From an uncultured Clostridia bacterium (GTDB lineage: Bacteria; Bacillota; Clostridia; Christensenellales; UBA1242): a stretch of DNA of 33,553 nucleotides. Location of the stretch: contig CALVML010000014.1 in NCBI GenBank assembly GCA_944345705.1, positions 1 through 33,553 of the forward strand, written 5' to 3'. The position numbers were made by a program, and so were the translations under genes. The stretch's first letter is position 1; each line of letters starts with the position of its first letter. Under the pieces are notes generated by a model. It was not told the origin of the DNA and ran no database searches. It saw only the letters and a list, made by a program, of their open reading frames with translations. Below, in pieces: positions 8,047-15,239 of the stretch.

Positions 8047-8715
8047 CTAATTTGGATTTCTTAAGTTTTCTATTGCCTTTAATTGATTTGGTGATTTATA
8101 GACATAAGAGCCGCTAACTAGTATATCCACTCCGCTTTCAATGAGAAGCTTTGAGTTGGTGTCATTCACTCCGCCGTCTACTTCTATTTTATAATTATAG
8201 TTGTTTTCTCGTCTAAGTAAATCTAGTTGCCTTATTTTATCAAGACTTTCTGTCATAAATTTTTGACCGCTTGCTCCGGGCTCAACGCTCATGATAAGAA
8301 TGACATCAAGTTCGTGAATATACATCTTTATGTCTTTTATAGGAGTTTCTGGCTTGATAGATAGACCTGCAAGTACATTGTTTGCCTTTAGTTTTTTAAT
8401 CACCTCGACAATTTTGTTCTTGTCTTCAAATGCTTCATAATGCACGGTAATTATATTGGCGCCTGCTTTGATATAATCTTCAATTTGTTTGGCAGGCTCG
8501 CGTACCATTAAATGCACATCAAGTGCTATCAAACTGTTTTGATTGATATTGTATACAAGTTGTGCGTCATAAGTTGTATTTTCTACAAATTTTCCGTCCA
8601 TGACATCACAATGCAGAAAGTCTGCATTCCCTTGCATTTTCTTTGCGTACTCAAGTATCTCTTGATATTCTTCAATAGGATCGGTTGATACACTTACATA
8701 TACATTTCTTTTCAT
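8047..8715 (-). CDS. rpe: ribulose-phosphate 3-epimerase
   Basis: A 222-aa TIM-barrel enzyme interconverting ribulose-5-phosphate and xylulose-5-phosphate in the pentose phosphate pathway. Catalytic and metal residues are in place: HCDVMDG with His35 and Asp37, HLM with His68, VDGGV with Asp180, and the phosphate-binding VSGSYVY (200-206). Some positions deviate from the usual consensus: MSVEPGASGQ replaces MSVNPGFGGQ, and the N-terminal strand lacks the common PSILSAD. These changes suggest a divergent lineage rather than loss of function, though a related hexulose epimerase remains possible. AAGGAG precedes the ATG. It follows rsgA in the conserved cluster, 83 bases after the rsgA stop. Confidence 0.85.
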   Translation of the reverse strand: MKRNVYVSVSTDPIEEYQEILEYAKKMQGNADFLHCDVMDGKFVENTTYDAQLVYNINQNSLIALDVHLMVREPAKQIEDYIKAGANIITVHYEAFEDKNKIVEVIKKLKANNVLAGLSIKPETPIKDIKMYIHELDVILIMSVEPGASGQKFMTESLDKIRQLDLLRRENNYNYKIEVDGGVNDTNSKLLIESGVDILVSGSYVYKSPNQLKAIENLRNPN

Positions 8716-8798
8716 GAAAACTCCTTATAATTTTCTAAATATTAATATATTTTACATTAATTTTTATCTTTAAAAATGTAATTTACGATTTTTATTTT

Positions 8799-9635
8799 TT
8801 AATACTTTCGAGCGCTCATCATTTCATCAAGTATTTTTAGGTAGTTTGTATATCGAATTTGCGGAATTTTGCCTTGCTCCACATATTTTATCACGCCACA
8901 TTCGCCGTGGTCATGAAGACAGGATCGATACTTGCACTCGGCTCGTGCTTTAAGAAAATCTGGATAGTATGAAGAAAGTTTTTGATATTCAAGGTCAGTC
9001 ACCATGCTTAAATCAAGATATGAAAATCCTGCCGTGTCCGCTAAATACCCCTTATCTAGTTTATATAGATTGACTATTCGAGTGGTCTGCTTGCCTCTTG
9101 CAATTTTCCTAGATAAATTTCCAATTTCGGCAAGACGACTATCGTCAAATATGGCATTTATTATAGACGACTTTCCGCTTGCAGACTGTCCTGCAAGAGT
9201 GCAAACCCCTTCAATCTCGCGAGTCAGCTCATTTATATCTTTTTTGTGAGCGCAAACTTTGATTACATTATAGTACTTTCCATAGACGGCTTTGACCTTG
9301 TCATAGAGAGTTTTATCTAAATCATATTTTGCAACAACAATATATGGTTTTATTCCGTATATGTCACAATATATTAAAATTTTGTCGACAAGCATAAAGT
9401 CTGGTTTTGGAATAGGCGCGATGATTATAAACATCTTATCGACATTTGCTATAGGTGGCCTGATCAAAAGATTTTTGCGTGGCAAAACCTTGGTGATACA
9501 TTCATCAAACTCGACATTATCTCCAACATATATCCCTTCTTCCTTTGTCTTGCCACTAGGATAGACTTTGTAAATCATCTTTCCATCATCTATAGAAAAT
9601 AGATTGGCATTCTTTGTTACGATAAGTCCGCGCAT
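8799..9635 (-). CDS. rsgA: ribosome small subunit GTPase RsgA
   Basis: A 278-aa circularly permuted GTPase that assists late 30S maturation. Order of elements: N-terminal OB-fold (1-60), G4-like AKYD (102-105), G1 GQSASGKSS (149-157), the RGKQTTR switch (about 180-186), G3 DTAGF (200-204), and a C-terminal zinc site with Cys234, Cys239, His241 and Cys246. The G4 motif is unusual: the family has NKxD, here the Asn is Ala. I set the start at the ATG at 9635, where GGAG sits four bases upstream; the longer frame would begin at a TTG and overlap that site. It lies between rlmN and rpe, where Bacillus carries prpC-prkC-rsgA-rpe. Confidence 0.92.
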   Translation of the reverse strand: MRGLIVTKNANLFSIDDGKMIYKVYPSGKTKEEGIYVGDNVEFDECITKVLPRKNLLIRPPIANVDKMFIIIAPIPKPDFMLVDKILIYCDIYGIKPYIVVAKYDLDKTLYDKVKAVYGKYYNVIKVCAHKKDINELTREIEGVCTLAGQSASGKSSIINAIFDDSRLAEIGNLSRKIARGKQTTRIVNLYKLDKGYLADTAGFSYLDLSMVTDLEYQKLSSYYPDFLKARAECKYRSCLHDHGECGVIKYVEQGKIPQIRYTNYLKILDEMMSARKY

Positions 9636-9824
9636 AATACTCCATAAATTCAATTATATTGTACTTTTTTAAGAAAAAATTGTCAAATTTTTATTATTTT
9701 TAATAATATTTTTAGAAATTATCTTTATTTTTAAAATCTATATTACTTTTAATCAATGTATGATCTTAATTAACTTTATTTAAAACAGCAAAATTTCGAT
9801 TGAATAAAATTTAAAATCACTCTA

Positions 9825-10850
9825 TTAAATTCCAAGAATTGTATTTCGCAGTTGGCCACAAGCACCGCCAATATCTTCGCCCATCGTTCGCCTGACGGTT
9901 GCACTGACGCCCGCTTTTTTTAATTTTTCGACAAACTGATATGCCATAAGTCTTGTTGTCTTTTTAAGCGAGCGCTCTTTAACATCATTGAGTGGAATGA
10001 CATTGACATGACAAGTCATGCCCTTTAACATTTGCGCAAGTCTTTTCACATCTTCGTCACTATCATTTATATCTTGCACTAAAGTGTATTCAAAATATAT
10101 CTTTCTTTTGGTCTTTTCAAAGTAATCTTTGCACGCCTTGATTATCTCGTCTATTGAATATTTATTTGCTATAGGCATAATTTTCTTTCTATTCTCATCC
10201 GTTGTTGCATGGAGAGAAATGGTAAGAGTAATATTAAGTTTTAACTCGGCAAGCTGATAAATTTTGTCGACAATTCCGCAAGTTGAAAGTGAGATGTTAC
10301 GCTGAGAAATATTAAGCCCTTTTGGGGATGAGGTAAGATTTATAAATTTAACCACATTATCATAGTTGTCAAGTGGCTCACCTGAGCCCATAAGCACAAC
10401 ATTGGTAATATTGCGACTTGTACCCTTGCCATCTATGTCGCGATTTACAAGTAAAATTTGTCCTATCATTTCACCTGCCGACAAATTTCTTTTTAGCCCT
10501 TTAAGAGTCGATGCGCAAAACTTGCAACCCATCCTGCAACCCACCTGAGTTGAAATGCAAATTGTATAGCCATATTTATATTTCATAAGTACGCATTCAA
10601 CCGCAAACTCATCGTCGAGTGCCACGAGATATTTTTTTGTGCCATCCTTTCCAACAAAACGATATAAAATTTTATATTTTGGATAGACATCTTGCAGTTG
10701 CTCTTTTAGTCCCTTCGGCAAATTGGAAATTTCGTCAAGCGCCTTCCCTTGATAAATTGCGTCAAAAAGCTGTTCCCCTCTAAACCTTGGCAGTCCCCTT
10801 GCCTTAACATAGTCAATAATTTCATTAAAACTTAAATCGGATAAGATCAT
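9825..10850 (-). CDS. rlmN: dual-specificity rRNA/tRNA methyltransferase RlmN
   Basis: A 341-aa radical-SAM enzyme that methylates C2 of A2503 in 23S rRNA and A37 of some tRNAs. The iron-sulfur motif is Cys105, Cys109 and Cys112 in GCRMGCKFC; a GSGEPL block follows, and the methyl-carrying C-terminal Cys331 is in GGACGQLR. The absence of a Cfr-like N-terminus and the gene context support RlmN rather than the resistance paralogue Cfr. Its ATG overlaps the fmt stop by four bases (ATGA), so it is translationally coupled. In Bacillus rsmB lies between fmt and rlmN; here it is missing. Confidence 0.95.
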   Translation of the reverse strand: MILSDLSFNEIIDYVKARGLPRFRGEQLFDAIYQGKALDEISNLPKGLKEQLQDVYPKYKILYRFVGKDGTKKYLVALDDEFAVECVLMKYKYGYTICISTQVGCRMGCKFCASTLKGLKRNLSAGEMIGQILLVNRDIDGKGTSRNITNVVLMGSGEPLDNYDNVVKFINLTSSPKGLNISQRNISLSTCGIVDKIYQLAELKLNITLTISLHATTDENRKKIMPIANKYSIDEIIKACKDYFEKTKRKIYFEYTLVQDINDSDEDVKRLAQMLKGMTCHVNVIPLNDVKERSLKKTTRLMAYQFVEKLKKAGVSATVRRTMGEDIGGACGQLRNTILGI

Positions 10851-11758
10851 AAAAGTCTGCTCCCAAGTATTTCATGATGGCCGTTTAGATAGTCCCTGCC
10901 ACTTATGACTTTGCCGGATGGCGATTGTAATGAAAGGATTTCTAAAGCGCCATCGCCAGTCCCTATGATAAAACGCTTTTTATTTGTGTCCACCTTTCCC
11001 TTTTCAAGATCTAAATCGTTTAAGGCAGTCGCCTTGTAAATCTTGACCTTTTCATCTCCTATAGTAAGATAACAGCCTACATTTTCGCTTAGCGCACGCA
11101 AACGATTGACAATATTTAAGGCACTGTCATTCAAATCAAGCTCGCCATCAGCCTTTTTGAATTTTTTGGTGAAAGTGGCATAGTCATCATCTTGTGGTTG
11201 AGCTTTTACCTTTCCTTCTTCCATCTCGTCGATAACTTTTTTTGCAAGGCACGCGCCCTTTTCTCCAAGCAATTTTTCAAGCTCATTATAATATAAATCC
11301 TGTGGCAAATCGATCTTTTCTTGCATCAAAATATCGCCACTATCTACTTTTTGTGCAACCTTCATAATGGTGACGCCTGTGAATTTATCTCCATTTAACA
11401 AAGCAGTTTGAATAGGCGAAGGGCCACGATATTTTGGTAGTAAGGACGGATGTACATTGATGGACGGTCTGTAGTTTAAAAATTCGCTCGACAAAATCTG
11501 TCCAAAAGAAGCAACAAGTGATATATCATAGTCTATTTTTTTTACCATATCCATTTCATCTTTCAGCTTTTTAGACTCAAAGTATGGCAAGCCTATTTCC
11601 TTTGCATAAGATTTTACCTTACTTTCCATAAGTTTATGCCCGCGTCCTTCAGGCTTGTCAATTCGAGTGATACAACCTACAATATTGACGCCGCTATCAA
11701 TAAGTTCTTTTAATACAATATATGAAAACTGACTGCTACCTAAAAATAATACCTTCAT
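10847..11758 (-). CDS. fmt: methionyl-tRNA formyltransferase
   Basis: A 303-aa enzyme that formylates initiator Met-tRNA with 10-formyl-tetrahydrofolate. The catalytic triad equivalents Asn101 and His103 (NVHPSLLPKYRG, 101-112) and Asp139 (DSGDIL) are present, with the N-terminal Rossmann fold beginning MKVLFLGSSQF and a C-terminal tRNA-binding domain. Length is normal. It sits 159 bases downstream of def and overlaps rlmN by four bases. It works with peptide deformylase encoded next door. Confidence 0.95.
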   Translation of the reverse strand: MKVLFLGSSQFSYIVLKELIDSGVNIVGCITRIDKPEGRGHKLMESKVKSYAKEIGLPYFESKKLKDEMDMVKKIDYDISLVASFGQILSSEFLNYRPSINVHPSLLPKYRGPSPIQTALLNGDKFTGVTIMKVAQKVDSGDILMQEKIDLPQDLYYNELEKLLGEKGACLAKKVIDEMEEGKVKAQPQDDDYATFTKKFKKADGELDLNDSALNIVNRLRALSENVGCYLTIGDEKVKIYKATALNDLDLEKGKVDTNKKRFIIGTGDGALEILSLQSPSGKVISGRDYLNGHHEILGSRLL

Positions 11759-11917
11759 AATAATCCTTTTAAAAAACTAACTTAATTCAATAAAAACTAA
11801 AAAACACAGAAAATTATATAAATTTATAAAAATTTAATGAAAAATCGTTAAAATTTTGTGAGAAAATCGACAATTTTTCATAATCTTTCATTTATCACTT
11901 TAGACAAAAAGATCTAT

Positions 11918-12391
11918 CTAAAATTTTCCGCCCTGCTTTATATACTTATCTCGATCTAAAGTCTTATCTACAAAAAGCACGCCATCAAGGTGGTCGACTT
12001 CATGACAAATGCATCGAGCCAGCCATTTTTCGCCTTGCAGTGTAAATGGATAGCCAAATCGATCATAGGCTTTCACGGTTATTGTGTAAGGTCTTTTAAC
12101 GCGTCCCCTAAAACTGCCAATTGAAAGACATCCTTCTTCTTCGATATCTTCTCCCTTGCTTGATACAATGATAGGATTTATAAGTTCGATAAAAGCATTG
12201 TTGACATCAACAATGACCGCTCGTCTTAATACACCAACCTGTGGTGCTGCAAGTCCCATGCCATCATTTTGATACATGGTTTGCTTCATGTCATCTAATA
12301 GTTGCCAAAGGTCTTCATCAAAATCTTTGACAGGTTTCGACTTTTTTCTTAAACTACTTTCGCCTACTTTTACTACCTCTCGTAAAGCCAT
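11918..12391 (-). CDS. def: peptide deformylase
   Basis: A 157-aa metalloenzyme that removes the formyl group from nascent proteins. All three motifs are present: GLAAPQVG (46-53), EEGCLS with the metal ligand Cys88, and HEVDH with His130, Glu131 and His134. The size and the C-terminal tail correspond to a type 1-like short form. It starts 13 bases after the priA stop with an AAAAGGAG site, so priA-def are co-transcribed. It is followed by an AT-rich 158-base gap before fmt in which I see no clear terminator. Confidence 0.95.
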   Translation of the reverse strand: MALREVVKVGESSLRKKSKPVKDFDEDLWQLLDDMKQTMYQNDGMGLAAPQVGVLRRAVIVDVNNAFIELINPIIVSSKGEDIEEEGCLSIGSFRGRVKRPYTITVKAYDRFGYPFTLQGEKWLARCICHEVDHLDGVLFVDKTLDRDKYIKQGGKF

Positions 12392-12404
12392 TTTATTACT
12401 CCTT

Positions 12405-14585
12405 TTAAGTCATGTTTTGAGGATTAATTTCAAAAAATACAGTGTTTTTAGAATGCTTATCGGCTATCTCAAAAACCTTGTTTTCTATCTCGTCAGCCTT
12501 GTCTAGTTTTAAACGCATCAAAATTTGATAACGATATTTATTTTGCATACGCTTAATTGGTGATTTCATGGCATCCATATAGATTATCTGATCTTGATAG
12601 ATATCCTTTAATTTCTCTATTTCAGTATAGCACACTTTTAGATTTTCTCGCACATAATTTTCATCTTCGCTTGCAAAAAGAAGGCGAATTATCCTAGTAA
12701 ATGGCGGAAATTGTGCTGTCTGCCTAATATTTTCTTCTTTTCTGAAGAAGCCTTTATAGTCATAATTGGAAGCAAATTTGTAAACATAGTGGCGTGGACT
12801 GTAAGTTTGCAAGATCACTTTTCCCTGCTCTTGACTGCGACCTGCCCGTCCCGCGACCTGCGTAATCAAGGCAAAAGTGCGTTCGGTACTTCTATAATCT
12901 GCCTGATAAAGTCCTTGATCGGCGTCCACAATTCCAACCAAGAGTACATCTTCAAAGTCATGCCCTTTTGCGATCATTTGAGTGCCAACGAGTATCGCCG
13001 GCTTTGTGTGAGCAAATTTAGACAAGATCTTTTGATGTGCATTCTTGGTTGAGGTGGTATCGTTGTCCATACGCAATATTTCTACATCAGGAAAATATTC
13101 CTTAAGTGCTTTTGCAACACTTTCAGTGCCGACTGCGCCATGCTTTATATGCTCGCTGTGACAGTTCGGACAGCGCGTCAGCACCTTAAACTGTGCACCG
13201 CAATAGTGACACTTGAGCCTTTCATCTTCCTTGTGATATACTAGACTTACATCACAATTAGTACATTTTGCAATATAGCCACAATCTCGACATCGCATAA
13301 AGGAAGAATATCCGCGCCGATTAATAAATATCATTGCCTGTTTCTTGTTGTTTATAATGTTTACAAGATCTGCCAGCAGTTGATTTGAAAATATTCCACT
13401 GTTGCCCGCACGCAACTCGTTCATCATATCCACAATTTGTATCTTTGGCATTTCCTTGCCGTTGGCACGGATAGGCAATTCTACAAGTTGATACTCACCG
13501 TTTACCGCTTTTTGATAACTCTCGATCGACGGTGTTGCACTGCCAAGCACAAGCGGACAATGATTAAACCTTGCACGAAATGACGCTACATCATGGGTCG
13601 AAAATCTTGGATTACTTTCTGATATGTAACTTGATTCATGTTCTTCATCAATTATAATCATGCCAAGATTTTCAAGTGGCGCAAATATAGCACTTCTTGC
13701 ACCGATGGCTATTTTCGCCTCTCCTGAGAATAGTCTTTTCCACTCATCAAAACGCTCACCCTTAGATAGCCCGCTATGCAAAAGCGCAACACTTTGACCA
13801 AACCTGCTTTTAAAGTTTGCCATAATCTGTGGCGTAAGTGAAATTTCAGGAACAAGCATAATCGCACTCTTGCCTTCTTTGAGTACGCGCTTGATAAGAT
13901 TTATATAAACCTCTGTCTTTCCGCTTCCAGTGACACCATGTAAAAGATAGGTCTTGTCTTCTTTGATTGTGTCAATTGCATGCAGTTGATCTTGATTTAA
14001 CTCGACCTTCTTTTCGTCGACATCTAAAACAAGAGGCAGGCGATTGACTTTGACTTTGCTTCTTTCAATCACGCCTTTGTCTATAAGGCTTTTAAGTGCG
14101 CTATAACTAAATTGCGACAAATTTTCGCTTTTTAGCGTTTTTCCCAGAGAATTTTCAAAAAAATCTATAATTTCTTGTTGTTTTTTTGCAGATTTTGATA
14201 TCTTTATATCTTTGTAATTTGCAGAGAGTGAATAGTTGTTTTCGAAAAGATCATGTACCGATCCGTCACGCATTTGCGAAGGAATAAAAAGTCTTAATAT
14301 ACTTGCAAGTTTTAGGTGATTTTTTTTCGCCATGTATTGCATAAGAATTAAAAGTTCACTTTTTATACAAGCATAGTCGTCAACGCTTGCAGTAATATCT
14401 TTTATCTTTGTACTGTCATAGTGACACTCCTCAGTCACGCCGATCACAAAGCCTTGCAATTGTCTACTGCCAAATGGCACTAAGACACGCATGCCAACTT
14501 CTATATTTAATCCTGTTGGCACTCTATATTCAAATTCTTTGTCTAATGCTTTTGCGTCCTGATCGATTATTATTTGAGCGTACAT
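12405..14585 (-). CDS. priA: primosomal protein N' (replication restart helicase PriA)
   Basis: A 726-aa superfamily 2 helicase that reloads the replisome at stalled forks. Elements in order: N-terminal 3'-DNA-binding domain (1-110), Walker A GVTGSGKTE (217-225), the DEEH box (about 310), GSATPS, a zinc-binding insertion with paired cysteines (CRDCGYIAKC, CTNC, CHYC, CPNC, about 430-475), and the motifs VGTQMIAKGHD and QVAGRAGR. Length is typical for Bacillota. It has its own promoter at 14603-14631 and AGGTAGG before the ATG, and rpoZ upstream is closed by a terminator. Confidence 0.96.
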   Translation of the reverse strand: MYAQIIIDQDAKALDKEFEYRVPTGLNIEVGMRVLVPFGSRQLQGFVIGVTEECHYDSTKIKDITASVDDYACIKSELLILMQYMAKKNHLKLASILRLFIPSQMRDGSVHDLFENNYSLSANYKDIKISKSAKKQQEIIDFFENSLGKTLKSENLSQFSYSALKSLIDKGVIERSKVKVNRLPLVLDVDEKKVELNQDQLHAIDTIKEDKTYLLHGVTGSGKTEVYINLIKRVLKEGKSAIMLVPEISLTPQIMANFKSRFGQSVALLHSGLSKGERFDEWKRLFSGEAKIAIGARSAIFAPLENLGMIIIDEEHESSYISESNPRFSTHDVASFRARFNHCPLVLGSATPSIESYQKAVNGEYQLVELPIRANGKEMPKIQIVDMMNELRAGNSGIFSNQLLADLVNIINNKKQAMIFINRRGYSSFMRCRDCGYIAKCTNCDVSLVYHKEDERLKCHYCGAQFKVLTRCPNCHSEHIKHGAVGTESVAKALKEYFPDVEILRMDNDTTSTKNAHQKILSKFAHTKPAILVGTQMIAKGHDFEDVLLVGIVDADQGLYQADYRSTERTFALITQVAGRAGRSQEQGKVILQTYSPRHYVYKFASNYDYKGFFRKEENIRQTAQFPPFTRIIRLLFASEDENYVRENLKVCYTEIEKLKDIYQDQIIYMDAMKSPIKRMQNKYRYQILMRLKLDKADEIENKVFEIADKHSKNTVFFEINPQNMT

Positions 14586-14602
14586 TTTTTACCTACCTAA
14601 AT

Positions 14603-14631
14603 AGTATAACATAATTTTTTAAAATAGACAA
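14603..14631 (-). promoter_or_regulatory. predicted priA operon promoter
   Basis: Minus-strand TTGTCT (14626-14631), 17-base spacer, TATACT (14603-14608) with a TG extension. It drives priA and the genes downstream of it. Confidence 0.6.
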
Positions 14632-14675
14632 AATTATGATAATAAATGCTAAATCAATGTTTAGTATCATAAAAC

Positions 14676-14706
14676 TAAAAAACACTCTAATAAAAGAGTG
14701 CTTTTG
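14676..14706 (-). terminator. terminator after rpoZ
   Basis: GCACTCTTTTATTAGAGTG forms an AC-TCT/AGA-GT stem on the minus strand, followed by a T-run. It lies between the rpoZ stop and the priA promoter, so the two are separate transcripts. Confidence 0.7.
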
Positions 14707-14725
14707 TAAGATGTATTGTGAAAAA

Positions 14726-14926
14726 TTAAATTAAATTACTTGGCTTAACCTTGCCTGCAACGATTTCTTCACATGCAAGAGTGATGGCTTTCTTATCTTG
14801 ACCGATAAGTTCAAGCCTTTTAATGCTTTCAATTTCTTTTGCGCGTTTAGAAATAATTGTGCAAAGAATATATCTATTATTTTCAGTCTTTTCAAGTAAT
14901 TTATCTATAGATGGTTCAATCATCAT
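14726..14926 (-). CDS. rpoZ: RNA polymerase omega subunit
   Basis: A 66-aa omega subunit, which helps assemble RNA polymerase. The core MIEPSIDKLLEKTENNRYILCTIISKRAKEI-type helix and the ITLACEEIVAGKV block match the family. I start it at 14926 (ATG ATG) because GGGGTGAG lies just upstream and the family begins here; an in-frame upstream extension of 20 residues is not conserved and covers the promoter. It is first in the rpoZ-priA-def-fmt order common in Bacillota. Confidence 0.9.
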   Translation of the reverse strand: MMIEPSIDKLLEKTENNRYILCTIISKRAKEIESIKRLELIGQDKKAITLACEEIVAGKVKPSNLI

Positions 14927-14953
14927 AATACTCACCCCTTTTATGCTTAAAGC

Positions 14954-14982
14954 ATTATAACACAAAAATTTTATTAAGTAAA
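14954..14982 (-). promoter_or_regulatory. predicted rpoZ promoter
   Basis: Minus-strand TTTACT (14977-14982), 17-base spacer, TATAAT (14954-14959) with an upstream TG. It lies about 28 bases before the rpoZ ATG. Confidence 0.6.
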
Positions 14983-15201
14983 GCATTTAAATGCAATTTT
15001 CTGGATATAGAGTTTTTTTAAAATCGAATTAAATTTTTGTAATTTTCTAAAAATTCATCCTGAAAATTAAATTTCTAAATTGTTCGTAATTGTATATATA
15101 CAAAATTGCCACCTGAAGAAATTGTAGAAACTAATTAAAACAAAAGATTTATAAAGTCAGCCAATATAAACTTTTTTATTAGACTTATTAAAACTATAGC
15201 A

Positions 15202-15230
15202 TTGACTATCATTACTTAAAGTGGTATAAT
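15202..15230 (+). promoter_or_regulatory. consensus sigma-A promoter of the LRR gene, nearly leaderless
   Basis: TTGACT (15202-15207), exactly 17 bases, TATAAT (15225-15230). The expected transcription start is near 15237, three bases before the ATG at 15240. No Shine-Dalgarno sequence is present. Confidence 0.75.
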
Positions 15231-15239
15231 CAACTTAAG

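Noticed and set aside
9825..10850. RlmN as the resistance methyltransferase Cfr
   Set aside because: Coupling to fmt and location in the housekeeping cluster point to RlmN, and the sequence looks like RlmN throughout.
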